From Ruminococcus sp. YRD2003 (GTDB lineage: Bacteria > Bacillota > Clostridia > Oscillospirales > Ruminococcaceae), in NCBI GenBank assembly GCA_900109435.1, contig FNZT01000005.1:62001-126000 (forward strand): a stretch of 64,000 nucleotides of DNA, given 5' to 3'. The translations under genes and the position numbers were made by a program. Positions 18,493-26,981 of this stretch are shown one piece after another. How positions within the stretch are numbered: the first letter of the stretch is position 1; each line of letters opens with the position of its first letter. A model generated the notes under the pieces. It worked only from the letters and a program-made list of their open reading frames with translations, was not told the origin of the DNA and did not search any database.

Positions 18493-19587
18493 ATGAAGCT
18501 TGGTATGGTAGGTCTGCCCAACGTGGGCAAAAGCACCCTTTTCAACGCACTGACGAACGCGGGCGCAGAGTCGGCGAACTATCCGTTCTGCACTATCGAG
18601 AAGAACGTGGGCATAGTTTCAGTCCCTGACGAGCGCCTCGATAAGCTCGCGGAAATGTACAAGCCCGACAAGTTCACCCCCGCAACGCTCGAATTTGTGG
18701 ACATCGCAGGCCTTGTAAAGGGCGCATCGAAAGGAGAGGGACTCGGCAACAAATTCCTTGCCGATATCCGCGAGGTGGACGCAATAGTCCACGTGGTACG
18801 CTGCTTTGAGGACGGCAACATCGTCCACGTAGACGGCAGCATAAACCCGCTCCGCGACATCGAGACCATCAACCTCGAGCTCATATTCTCCGATATAGAA
18901 ATGGTCGACAGACGCATCGACCGCGCACTGAAAGCAGCAAAGGGCGACAAGAAGTACCTCGCGGAGGCAGACTTCCTGAAGCGTCTGAAGGCTCACCTTG
19001 AGGAAGGCAAATCCGCGCGCGGCTTCGACTTCACAGACGAGGAGCGCGAACTGATAAAGTCAACTCCCCTGCTCTCGGCAAAGCCCGTAATATACGCCGC
19101 AAATCTCAGCGAGGACGACTTCGCGAACAACATCGAGACCAACGAGAACTACCAGCAGGTACGCAGGCTCGCCGAGGAGGAGCATTCCGCGGTGCTGCCG
19201 ATATGCGCGCAGACCGAGGCTGAGATAGCAGAAATGGACGAGGACGACAAGAAGATGTTCCTTGCGGAACTCGGGCTTGAGGTGTCGGGACTCAACCGCA
19301 TCATCAAGGAGGGCTACTCACTGCTCGGACTCATCTCCTACCTCACCGCAGGCAAGCCCGAGGTACGCGCATGGACTATCAAGAAGGGCACAAAGGCACC
19401 GCAGGCGGCAGGCAAGATACATACCGACTTCGAGAAGGGCTTTATCCGTGCGGAGGTCATCTCATTCGACGACCTCATGGCTTGCGGCTCAATGGCAGCG
19501 GCGAAGGAAAAAGGACTTGTCAGGCTCGAGGGCAAGGAGTACGTAATGCAGGACGGCGACATCGTGCTGTTCAGATTCAACGTCTGA
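18493..19587 (+). CDS. ychF: Redox-regulated ATPase YchF (Obg-family GTPase fold)
   Basis: A 364-residue protein, the standard YchF length. The N-terminal G domain begins MVGLPNVGKSTLFNALTNAG (P-loop, about 4-23) with G3 in VDIAGLVKGAS. The lineage marker NxxE replaces the usual NKxD (YAANLSEDD, about 200), which explains the ATP preference of YchF. A helical insertion and a C-terminal TGS domain (about 280-364) ending VLFRFNV are present. YchF binds ribosomes and influences translation and stress responses. The start at 18493 is inside a longer open frame; the family's MKLGMVGLPN beginning fixes it, although a strong ribosome site is not obvious (GTAAGGTAAATC). Confidence 0.95.
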   Translation: MKLGMVGLPNVGKSTLFNALTNAGAESANYPFCTIEKNVGIVSVPDERLDKLAEMYKPDKFTPATLEFVDIAGLVKGASKGEGLGNKFLADIREVDAIVHVVRCFEDGNIVHVDGSINPLRDIETINLELIFSDIEMVDRRIDRALKAAKGDKKYLAEADFLKRLKAHLEEGKSARGFDFTDEERELIKSTPLLSAKPVIYAANLSEDDFANNIETNENYQQVRRLAEEEHSAVLPICAQTEAEIAEMDEDDKKMFLAELGLEVSGLNRIIKEGYSLLGLISYLTAGKPEVRAWTIKKGTKAPQAAGKIHTDFEKGFIRAEVISFDDLMACGSMAAAKEKGLVRLEGKEYVMQDGDIVLFRFNV

Positions 19588-19589
19588 AA

Positions 19590-19725
19590 CGAAATACTTG
19601 GGGGCGGAGACATTAGGCTGCTCTCCTTAGCGGAAAAAAGTGGGCTACCGAGCCGTAAAGTAACGGCTCATATTTGGTAACCTGCGAATCCGCCAAAGGG
19701 GGCTCCCCTTTCCGCCCCTTTTTGT
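19590..19725 (+). ncRNA. Candidate structured RNA, 6S-like architecture
   Basis: A compact foldable block right after ychF. The outer stem pairs GGGGCGGA (19601-19608) with TCCGCCCC (19711-19718), followed by a T-run. An inner GCGGA pairs with TCCGC, then TACC with GGTA closing over the hairpin GAGCCGT / ACGGCTC. A side hairpin AAAGGGG / CCCCTTT lies on the 3' strand of the internal bubble. A closing stem, large bubble with a small 3' hairpin and an apical stem is the layout of 6S RNA, but the length (about 130 nt) is short and I recognise no family signature. No clear promoter is visible. The rest of 19726-19906 holds the rlmB promoter. Confidence 0.35.
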
Positions 19726-19810
19726 ATTAACGGCTGGTCAAGGGAGAAGCCCTTGCAAAAAGTACACAGAAAAAAACGGCTCACAGCGCAGAATTTTAAC
19801 ATATGAAGTC

Positions 19811-19839
19811 TTGTATTTTAAGCGCCTAAATGATATAAT
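19811..19839 (+). promoter_or_regulatory. SigA-type promoter of rlmB
   Basis: TTGTAT (19811-19816), 17-bp spacer, TATAAT (19834-19839), about 67 bp ahead of the start codon. Confidence 0.65.
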
Positions 19840-19906
19840 GTAAAGTGGCCGTATTTTCGGTCGAAAGAACAAAAGGAGATGGGCTCACAAAGCCCGCGAA
19901 AGATAT

Positions 19907-20668
19907 ATGGAGCATAAGAATTTTACCGAGGAGAGCGCCGCCGAGGTCATCTGCGGACGCAATCCCGTTACCGAAGCACTGAAATCGGGGGCTAACCTCG
20001 ATACGATATACATTTGCGGCAGCGGCGGGAGCCTCAGTGTTATCCGCCGTCTTGCAAAGGAGAAGGGCGTAGTAGTCAAGGACGCCCTCGAAGCCAAGCT
20101 GACCAAGCTCTCGGGCGGCGCGTCACATCAGGGAGTAGTCGCGATAGGAGCGTGTGCGGAATACGTGACTATCGACGATATCCTTGCCGTCTCCGAAAAA
20201 AAGGGCACGAAGCCCTTCATCATCATCTGTGACGAGATAGAAGACCCCCACAATCTCGGCGCTATAATCCGTACAGCCGAGACTTCGGGAGCTGACGGCG
20301 TGATAATCCCCAAGCGCAGGAGCGCAGGGCTGAACGCCACCGTGTACAAGACCTCCGCAGGCGCGGCAAGCTACGTCCCCGTAGCGCGTGTATCGAACCT
20401 CGCCGCAGCGCTCGACGAGCTGAAGGAGCGCGGAGTATGGATATACGGCACAGACGCCACGGGCTCGGACTACACAGCTACCGATTTCACGGGAAGCTGC
20501 GGACTTGTCATCGGCTCGGAAGGCTTCGGCATCAGCAAGCTGATACAGAAAAAATGCGATTTCATGGTAAAGCTTCCGATGCTCGGAAGGATAAATTCGC
20601 TCAATGCCTCTGTCGCTGCGGGCATCTTCATGTATGAGGTGCTCCGCCAGCGCGGCTCCAAAGCATAA
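19907..20668 (+). CDS. rlmB: 23S rRNA (guanosine-2'-O-)-methyltransferase RlmB family (SpoU/TrmH)
   Basis: A 253-residue SPOUT methyltransferase. An N-terminal substrate-binding domain (about 12-85, CGRNPVTEALKSG and GASHQGVVA) is followed by the knotted SpoU domain with its three motifs: IEDPHNLGAIIRTAE, LVIGSEGFGISKLI and MLGRINSLNASVAAGI. It 2'-O-methylates a guanosine in 23S rRNA, or tRNA in relatives. No alternative in-frame start exists nearby. The only good ribosome site (AAAAGGAGAT at 19871) is 28 bases away, separated by a small hairpin GGGCT-CACAA-AGCCC that could bring it closer. The next gene follows 10 bp downstream. Confidence 0.92.
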   Translation: MEHKNFTEESAAEVICGRNPVTEALKSGANLDTIYICGSGGSLSVIRRLAKEKGVVVKDALEAKLTKLSGGASHQGVVAIGACAEYVTIDDILAVSEKKGTKPFIIICDEIEDPHNLGAIIRTAETSGADGVIIPKRRSAGLNATVYKTSAGAASYVPVARVSNLAAALDELKERGVWIYGTDATGSDYTATDFTGSCGLVIGSEGFGISKLIQKKCDFMVKLPMLGRINSLNASVAAGIFMYEVLRQRGSKA

Positions 20669-20678
20669 GGAGGACATT

Positions 20679-23198
20679 ATGGCAGAAAACAAGCTTTCAC
20701 TTGAAAACATACTCGACGAGTATTCCCCCGATAAAGATGAAGCGGGGGCGCCTCACGTAGCGAGAGCGGACGCGCAGAAGGTCATAAATTCGACCCTGCC
20801 CGACCCCGTGAAGGAAGAGCCCGCGCCCAAGCCGCCAACGGTCTCGCACGAGAGGCACGAACTGTTCGACGAGCCCGCCGAGAGGCAGCCTTCAGCGGAC
20901 GAATACAAGCCCGAGACTATTTCCCGCAAGAGAACGGGATTTGCTGGAAATGAGGGACTTGAAGACGTAAAGACCGAAACTCCCGTCAACTCCTACGCCG
21001 CCGACGATAACGCCCCCGCAGCGAGCGGCACACCGCTGATAAGGCGTATGGCGGACTCAACACGAGCCCGCGAGATAGAGCGGCAGAGCAAGAAAAAGAA
21101 GCGCGGCCGCAAAAACAAGACGGGCTATACCTACTCAAAGGAGTCGCCCGACGGCGAGTATATGTACACTCCGCCCGAATTCAAGAAGAAAAAGCGTACA
21201 CGCCGCGAGATACTTGATGAATTCGAGTCACCCGAAGGCAGGAAGTACGTGACCGACATAGTCCCCTCCCCCGACGCGGTAGAGGCAGCAAAGCCTGTTA
21301 TCCCCGCACCGCGTGCAGAGGTGACGAGCCTGAATCTCAGCGAAACGCAGGAGATAGACGCCTCACAGCTCGACGTACATATCACCCAGAATGCCGACGA
21401 GATAACGCGTATGAAGGCAAAAGCCGAGCGCACCAAGCGCATCGTCGACTTCAACTACTACGGCGACGTGCAGGACGTAGGGCGCGACATATACGAGCTG
21501 AAAGGCATCATTTCCACAAGGACGACCGTGCTCGCGATGACAGCCTTTCTGAGCCTGTATATCACGCTTTGCAGCCGATTCGGCTTCCCGATAGTGAGCT
21601 TTCTCAGCATCACCCACATCAGAACTTTCCTGCTCGCACACCTGCTGCTCGGACTGATATCGATGTTCTACTCGCTGCCCGTCATCACCAAGGGCGTGAA
21701 GAACCTCATCACGCTGAAGCCCGACAGCGACTCACTTACGGCAGTGACCTCGCTCTCCTGTCTCCTCTCGCTTCTGACGGCATTTCTGCGGCAGGATATG
21801 GCACAGCAGGAGACGATACACATCTATATGCCCGTCGCGATACTTGCGATGCTGATGAACTCGATAGGCAAGCTGCTGATAATCAGGCGTGCCCACCGCA
21901 ACTTCAAGTTCGTCTCGCAGAACTTCGAGCGTCACGCAGTCGTATACGTCCGCGACGAAGAGCGCGCCGAGCGCCTTACCCGCGGCACGCTCGGAGACTT
22001 CCCGATACTTGCCGCCATGCGCCGCACCGACTTCCTCACCGACTTCCTGCGCTATTCCTACTCCGCAGACATCACAGACGCATTCTGCCGCAAGTCAGTG
22101 CCGCTGAGTCTCGCATTTTCGGTGATAGTATCGGTATTCCTCACATTTTTCAGAACAGGCTCACTGTTCACGGCAGATTCGCTGGCATTCGGCTTTTCGA
22201 TATTCAGTATGCTGATATGCGCAAGCTCATGTATAGCTCTGCCCTTCGTAGCGAACATACCGCTCGACAACATCTCGAACACCACACTCAGGAACAAGGG
22301 CGTGCTGCTCGGATATCAGAGCGTCGACGACCTATACGACGCCAACTCTCTCCTTGTGGAGAGCAGCCTGCTCTTCCCCGAGAACACGGTGAGACTGGGC
22401 GGAATAAAGGTCTTTTCCAACACAAAGATAGACGAGGCGCTGCTTGATGCGGCAAGCCTCACCCACTACTCGGGGAGCGTGCTCCAGCAGCTTTTTGCTG
22501 ACGTGATATCGGGCAGGGAAACGCTCCTCTACCCCATCGAGAACTTCTCCGCCGAGGACACGGGTATGTGCGGCTGGATAAACAACCGCCGTATCCTTCT
22601 CGGCAGCCGCGAGCTGATGGAGTCCCACAACATCGAAGGACTCCCCACCCGCACACAGGAGGGCGAGGTCTCGAATGGGCACGAACCGCTTTACCTCTCC
22701 ATATCGGGAAATCTTGCGGCGCTGTTCGTCGTGGACATCGTCCCCGACAGGAACATCAGAAAGTGGTCGGAGAAGCTCATCAAGAAGAAGATATGCCTCA
22801 TCGTGAAGAGCACAGACCACTTCATCACGCAGGATTCGATAGCCTCTTACTACAATATCCCGAAGGATATGATAAGGGTCATCCCGAAGAAGCTTTACGA
22901 AGACTTTGACGCCGAAACGAAGCGCACAGTCCGCATGAGCGCCTCAATGGCTTGTACGGGACGCTTCTCCTCGTTCGCACAGCTCATACTCGGCATCAAG
23001 ATAGTACACTCGTCCGCCACCCTCGGGCTCATCTTCCAGACGGCGTCAATACTGCTCGGACTTGCACTGTGCATGATGCTGATACTGTCGAAGGCATTCG
23101 AGTTCGACTACATCTATATGTCGGCGACGGCAATGGTGGTATACAATCTCATAGTGACGGGACTGACATATCTTGCCGTGAACCGCAAGAAGCTGTAA
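20679..23198 (+). CDS. Degenerate P-type-ATPase-like membrane protein
   Basis: An 839-residue protein. The first 250 residues are charged and disordered. Then come about eight membrane segments in a P1B-ATPase-like arrangement, with soluble loops resembling the actuator and the P/N domains (NNRRILLGSRELMESHNI and AALFVVDIVPDRNIRKW match conserved P-type ATPase stretches). The catalytic core is lost: where DKTGT should stand, about 40 residues after SCIALPF, the sequence is VESSLLFPENT (about 558-568). TGDN is replaced by KSTDH, and no GDGxND hinge is found. It is therefore probably not a pump. AAGGAGG precedes the ATG. Flanked by rlmB and an LCP gene; function unknown. Confidence 0.75.
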   Translation: MAENKLSLENILDEYSPDKDEAGAPHVARADAQKVINSTLPDPVKEEPAPKPPTVSHERHELFDEPAERQPSADEYKPETISRKRTGFAGNEGLEDVKTETPVNSYAADDNAPAASGTPLIRRMADSTRAREIERQSKKKKRGRKNKTGYTYSKESPDGEYMYTPPEFKKKKRTRREILDEFESPEGRKYVTDIVPSPDAVEAAKPVIPAPRAEVTSLNLSETQEIDASQLDVHITQNADEITRMKAKAERTKRIVDFNYYGDVQDVGRDIYELKGIISTRTTVLAMTAFLSLYITLCSRFGFPIVSFLSITHIRTFLLAHLLLGLISMFYSLPVITKGVKNLITLKPDSDSLTAVTSLSCLLSLLTAFLRQDMAQQETIHIYMPVAILAMLMNSIGKLLIIRRAHRNFKFVSQNFERHAVVYVRDEERAERLTRGTLGDFPILAAMRRTDFLTDFLRYSYSADITDAFCRKSVPLSLAFSVIVSVFLTFFRTGSLFTADSLAFGFSIFSMLICASSCIALPFVANIPLDNISNTTLRNKGVLLGYQSVDDLYDANSLLVESSLLFPENTVRLGGIKVFSNTKIDEALLDAASLTHYSGSVLQQLFADVISGRETLLYPIENFSAEDTGMCGWINNRRILLGSRELMESHNIEGLPTRTQEGEVSNGHEPLYLSISGNLAALFVVDIVPDRNIRKWSEKLIKKKICLIVKSTDHFITQDSIASYYNIPKDMIRVIPKKLYEDFDAETKRTVRMSASMACTGRFSSFAQLILGIKIVHSSATLGLIFQTASILLGLALCMMLILSKAFEFDYIYMSATAMVVYNLIVTGLTYLAVNRKKL

Positions 23199-23261
23199 AC
23201 AGATACATCAAGGGCGCACCATCGTGTGCGCCCGAATCATAACCGCAAAAGGAGCGACATC

Positions 23262-24641
23262 ATGTCCGAGAAATACAGAAACGGCCGACCTGTCCGCAAC
23301 GAAGACAACGAAAACACGCGCACGACGGTGATACCGCCAGAAGCGCGCCGTCAGTACAACGAGCGGTATAGGCAGCCGCAGGAGCAGCCCTATCAGCAGC
23401 CCTACTACCAACAGCAGCCGCAGGAGCAGCCTTATCAGCAGCCCTACTACCAGCAGCAGCCACAGGAGCAGCCCTATCAGCAGCCCTACTACCAGCAGCA
23501 GCCGCAGGAGCAGCCTTATCAGCAGCCCTACTATCAGCAGCAGCCGCAGGAGCAGCCTTATCAGCAGCCCTACTACCAACAGCAGCCGCAGGGACAGGCA
23601 TACAGTCAGCCTGCTCCCCCGCCTCAGAGGCGGCGTCCCGCCCCGAAGCCCCAAAAGGTCAAGAAGAAGAAAAAGCGCAGCGGCACGTTTATCGGCAGGC
23701 TCTTCAAGCGGCTTTTCACATTTGTGATGACGATTGTGCTGACGCTTTTCATCATGTACTCATGCACCTCGCTTAGCCTTATACGCAAGCTCGACTACGT
23801 CCCCACGCAGGAACGTGAGCGCACCTCGGGAGCACTGTCCCGCAGCTACGTGACGAGCGTGCTCCTCATCGGCACAGACGGCCGTTCACTCGACGAGCGC
23901 GGACGCTCCGACACGATGATGCTCGTCTCCGCCAACAGCGCGACGAACAAGGTCTGCACGACGTCCTTCATGCGTGACTGCTACGTCGAGATACCTGGCT
24001 ACGGCTGGGACAAGCTCAATGCCGCGTACTCCTACGGCGGCCCCGAGCTTCTTATGGACACGATAGAGCACAACTTCGGCGTAAAGATAGACGATTATGT
24101 ATGCATAAACTTCCTCTCGTTCGCGAGCATAGTTGACTCCGTCGGCGGCATCGACGTCGACCTCTCCGACGCTGAGGCAGAGGAGATAAACACGATACTG
24201 CAAGCCGAGGTCAACGAGATAATGGGCGACGAGCGCACGTCAGACCTGCTGAAGAGCGGCGGCAGTAAGGTGCATCTGGTCGGCAAGCAGGCACTCGCAT
24301 ATGCACGCATACGCCACATCGGCAATGCAGACTTCGAGCGCACGGAGCGTCAGCGCCGCGTGGTAGACCTTGTAATGGACAAGCTCAAGACCTTCAACCC
24401 GATGATGCTCAAGAACCTCTCAACGAAAGTATTGCCCGATGTGACCACGAATATGGACACCGCGAAGCTGTACATCATGTCACTGCGCGCACCGCTGTGG
24501 ATGAGGTACGAGCGCTCGCCCATGCAGATACCTGCCGAGGGCACATACTACGGCGAGAGCACCGCGAGCGGAGACGCCCTCATAGTCGATTTCGACCAGA
24601 ACTTTGAGACTATCAAGAACAACGTATTTGCATCCGAATGA
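23262..24641 (+). CDS. LytR-CpsA-Psr (LCP) family protein with Q/P/Y-rich tandem repeats
   Basis: A 459-residue protein. The cytoplasmic N-terminus contains five copies of a 14-residue unit like QPQEQPYQQPYYQQ (about 38-110), then a basic stretch. A single membrane segment (FTFVMTIVLTLFIMYS, about 151-166) follows, then an exterior LCP domain (about 200-420) with VLLIGTDGRS, the arginine-bearing SFMRDCYVEIPGYG and ALAYARIRH. LCP enzymes transfer polymers such as teichoic acids or capsule from lipid carriers to peptidoglycan. AAAAGGAGCG precedes the ATG at 23262; the 12 codons upstream lack a site. The repeats may vary in number between strains. Confidence 0.92.
   Translation: MSEKYRNGRPVRNEDNENTRTTVIPPEARRQYNERYRQPQEQPYQQPYYQQQPQEQPYQQPYYQQQPQEQPYQQPYYQQQPQEQPYQQPYYQQQPQEQPYQQPYYQQQPQGQAYSQPAPPPQRRRPAPKPQKVKKKKKRSGTFIGRLFKRLFTFVMTIVLTLFIMYSCTSLSLIRKLDYVPTQERERTSGALSRSYVTSVLLIGTDGRSLDERGRSDTMMLVSANSATNKVCTTSFMRDCYVEIPGYGWDKLNAAYSYGGPELLMDTIEHNFGVKIDDYVCINFLSFASIVDSVGGIDVDLSDAEAEEINTILQAEVNEIMGDERTSDLLKSGGSKVHLVGKQALAYARIRHIGNADFERTERQRRVVDLVMDKLKTFNPMMLKNLSTKVLPDVTTNMDTAKLYIMSLRAPLWMRYERSPMQIPAEGTYYGESTASGDALIVDFDQNFETIKNNVFASE
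23373..23590 (+). repeat. 42-bp in-frame tandem repeat within the LCP gene
   Basis: Five near-identical 42-bp units begin at 23373, 23415, 23457, 23499 and 23541, with a partial sixth at 23583. Each encodes 14 residues rich in Gln, Pro and Tyr. Differences are mostly synonymous, which suggests recent expansion. Confidence 0.9.
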
Positions 24642-24764
24642 CACCGTCCCGCAGGCGTGACACGTCGGAGCAAAAAAATACTAAATATATCAAAAAAATG
24701 GTATCAAATTGTTAAATAAACTGCTACAATGAATAAAAACAACACCGCCACGGAGGTAGCGCAT

Positions 24765-25718
24765 ATGCTGAAGGAAAAAGGCTTTTACAAGGGAATCAAT
24801 TTTGGCGGCTGGCTGTCGCAGTGCAGCTACGCCAAGGAGCATCTCGACGGCTTCATAACCGAGGCGGACTTCGCTGCCGTTTCCGAATGGGGCATCGACC
24901 ACGTCCGCATACCGTTCGACTACAACATACTCGAGCGCGGAAGCGGCGACTATATTGAGGAGGGCTTCGCATATCTCGATTACGCATACGAGATGTGCAG
25001 GAAATACGGGCTGAATCTGCTGCTCGACCTCCACAAGACGGCAGGCTTCTCGTTTGACTACTACGGCGAGGACGAAAACGGCTTTTTCGACAGCGAAACG
25101 TATCAGGAACGCTTCATGCTGCTCTGGGAGGAGCTTGCGAAGAGGTACGGCAAACACCCTGAAAACATCGCCTTCGAGCTTCTCAATGAGGTGACCGACA
25201 AGTCCTACATCGACACATGGAACGCCGTTATCCGACGCTGCATACCAAGGATAAGGAAGTACGCCCCCGACACGCTCATTTTTGTCGGCAGCTACCACAA
25301 CAATGCCGCAGACACCGTACAATTCCTCGACGCTCCGTTCGACAAGAATGTTGTGTACAATATGCACTGCTACGAGCCCCTCAAATTCACGCATCAGGGA
25401 GCTTACTGGACCAACGACATCGTCCCCGAAGAGCGCATCGCATTCGAGGACAGCGGCTGTACACCCGAGTATTTCGAGAAGCTCTTCTCCACAGCCATCG
25501 CCAAGGCGAACGAGCACGGCGCCGCCCTCTACTGCGGCGAATACGGGGTTATCGACGTCGTTCCCGCAGATGACGTCATCAAGTGGTACCGCACGATAAA
25601 CACCGTATTTGAGAAGCACGGCATCGGCAGAGCCGCATGGTCGTACAAGAAAATGGACTTCGGCATTACCGATGAGCGCCTTGACGGAGTCCGCAGCGAG
25701 CTGCTCAGACTTATATAA
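24765..25718 (+). CDS. Glycoside hydrolase family 5 (cellulase-type) enzyme
   Basis: A 317-residue single-domain (beta/alpha)8 hydrolase. GH5 signposts are FYKGINFGGWL near the start, DHVRIPFDY, LLLDLHKTAG, the acid/base in AFELLNEVTD and the nucleophile in LYCGEYGVID, with AAWSYKKMDFG near the end. Cleaves beta-1,4- or beta-1,3-linked glucans or mannans. It has no signal peptide, carbohydrate-binding module or dockerin, so it probably acts on imported oligosaccharides. The start at 24765 is preferred because CGGAGGTAG lies seven bases upstream; an earlier ATG at 24729 has no site but would add 12 residues. Confidence 0.9.
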   Translation: MLKEKGFYKGINFGGWLSQCSYAKEHLDGFITEADFAAVSEWGIDHVRIPFDYNILERGSGDYIEEGFAYLDYAYEMCRKYGLNLLLDLHKTAGFSFDYYGEDENGFFDSETYQERFMLLWEELAKRYGKHPENIAFELLNEVTDKSYIDTWNAVIRRCIPRIRKYAPDTLIFVGSYHNNAADTVQFLDAPFDKNVVYNMHCYEPLKFTHQGAYWTNDIVPEERIAFEDSGCTPEYFEKLFSTAIAKANEHGAALYCGEYGVIDVVPADDVIKWYRTINTVFEKHGIGRAAWSYKKMDFGITDERLDGVRSELLRLI

Positions 25719-25730
25719 AACAACACTATC

Positions 25731-25770
25731 GGGAGGGAACCTACACAAAAGGCTCCCTCTGATTTTTTCT
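25731..25770 (+). terminator. Intrinsic terminator after the GH5 gene
   Basis: Stem GAGGGAACC / GGCTCCCTC with a loop of about 9 bases (one internal mismatch), followed by a T-rich tract ending TTTTTTC. Confidence 0.75.
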
Positions 25771-25823
25771 CCGTGCGGCTTGCTATTATCAGAATAATAT
25801 GTTATTATTAATGTGATTGAAAA

Positions 25824-25975
25824 AACGCGAAGCGCAATTACGGGGGTCTGGGGTGAGGTTCTCACCCCAGCAGGGGGTGGACAGAGGGGGACGGCGTCCC
25901 CCTGAAAAGCAGGCAGGCGAGCGTTAGCTATGCACTGCCGACCGTTCCGTACATTTTCGCCTCGGCGCAGACCGA
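25824..25975 (-). repeat. Long intergenic repeat, copy 1 (inverted relative to the other two)
   Basis: About 150 bp lying between the GH5 and PHP genes. Read on the minus strand it contains CTGCGCCGAGGC, GCCTGCCTGC, GGGGGACGCCGTCCCCCT, TCCACCCCCTGC, GGTGAGAACCTCACCCC and GCGCTTCGCG, the same ordered blocks as in the copies at 57831 and 59500. It is highly structured, with several hairpins, and does not encode a protein. Nothing else is seen in 25771-26028. Confidence 0.85.
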
Positions 25976-26028
25976 CAACATATCATTGATTTTTATTGCC
26001 GAAGTATTGACACAAACGGAGGGATAAA

Positions 26029-26817
26029 ATGTTTGCAAATTACCATACACACACATTCCGCTGTCACCACGCCAAGGGCGAGGACAGGGAGTACATCGAG
26101 CACGCCATAGCCAACGGCTTCAAGGTGCTCGGATTCGCCGACCACTGCCCGTGGGTATATCCGTATGCGTACATCTCAGACTCGCGCATGGAGCCCCGCG
26201 AAGTCGACGGCTATTTCCGCTCACTGACCGACCTGAAGAAGGAGTACGCGCGTGACATCACGATATATATAGGTTTTGAAGCCGAATACATCCCCGAGCT
26301 CCTCGAAGCTCAGGACAAGCTGCTCGCGGGCTATCCCGTTGACTACATGATACTGGGTCAGCACTCGGTCGGAGCCGAGCCCTACGCCCCGTACACAGGC
26401 ATCCCCAACGACAGCGAAGCCGACCTCACAGCATACGTCGACACTGTCATCGAGGGCATGGAAACGGGCAGATACGCCTATCTCGCCCACCCCGACCTCT
26501 TCAACTTCACAGGCAGCCCCGCCGTCTACGACAGGGAATTCAGGCGCCTGTGCAGATACCTGAAAGAGCACGGCAGTCCCGTTGAGATAAACCTCTACGG
26601 AGTACGCGACGGGAGGAACTACACCTCCGAGCGCTTTCTCGCAATAGCGCGGGAAACGGGCAATACGGCGATAATCGGCTGTGACGCGCACACGCCGACC
26701 ATGCTCAGCGACAACGGACCGATAGAGAGGTGCCTTGCACTCGCCGAGAAGTTCTCGCTGCCCGTAAAAGAGAAGCTTGACGGCTTGGACGCAGAGCCCG
26801 CCGCAGACACAGTATAA
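26029..26817 (+). CDS. PHP-domain histidinol-phosphatase (HisK-type)
   Basis: A 262-residue metal-dependent phosphatase of the PHP family. Metal ligands are visible in order: NYHTHTFRCHH (about 4-14), GFADHCPW (about 37-44), GFEAEYIP (about 83-90), LGQHSVG (about 110-116), YLAHPDLF (about 152-159) and IIGCDAHTP (about 220-228). HisK-type enzymes dephosphorylate L-histidinol phosphate in histidine synthesis; related PHP proteins have other phosphoester substrates, and no other his gene is nearby, so the exact substrate is inferred. CGGAGGG precedes the ATG. Confidence 0.85.
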   Translation: MFANYHTHTFRCHHAKGEDREYIEHAIANGFKVLGFADHCPWVYPYAYISDSRMEPREVDGYFRSLTDLKKEYARDITIYIGFEAEYIPELLEAQDKLLAGYPVDYMILGQHSVGAEPYAPYTGIPNDSEADLTAYVDTVIEGMETGRYAYLAHPDLFNFTGSPAVYDREFRRLCRYLKEHGSPVEINLYGVRDGRNYTSERFLAIARETGNTAIIGCDAHTPTMLSDNGPIERCLALAEKFSLPVKEKLDGLDAEPAADTV

Positions 26818-26883
26818 AGCCGTCAGCGGACTTTGTGCGGTGTTGTCTAAATTTATATATACTGACGAAATTGCGAAAACCCC

Positions 26884-26912
26884 TTGCAAAAAAGCGAAAA
26901 AAATGGCATAAT
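26884..26912 (+). promoter_or_regulatory. Promoter of guaA
   Basis: TTGCAA (26884-26889), 17-bp spacer, CATAAT (26907-26912), leaving a short leader of about 60 nt. No room or signature for a purine riboswitch. Confidence 0.6.
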
Positions 26913-26981
26913 TAAAGAGTATTGACGCACAAGGGAAGCGGAGCGTACAAGCGTCCCGAAAGCGGAATAAGGAGGAAACCT

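Noticed and set aside
23373-23590. CRISPR-like regular repeat
   Set aside because: Units are contiguous without spacers and encode an in-frame protein repeat.
26913-26981. Purine riboswitch ahead of guaA
   Set aside because: The leader is only about 60 nt and lacks the purine aptamer core.
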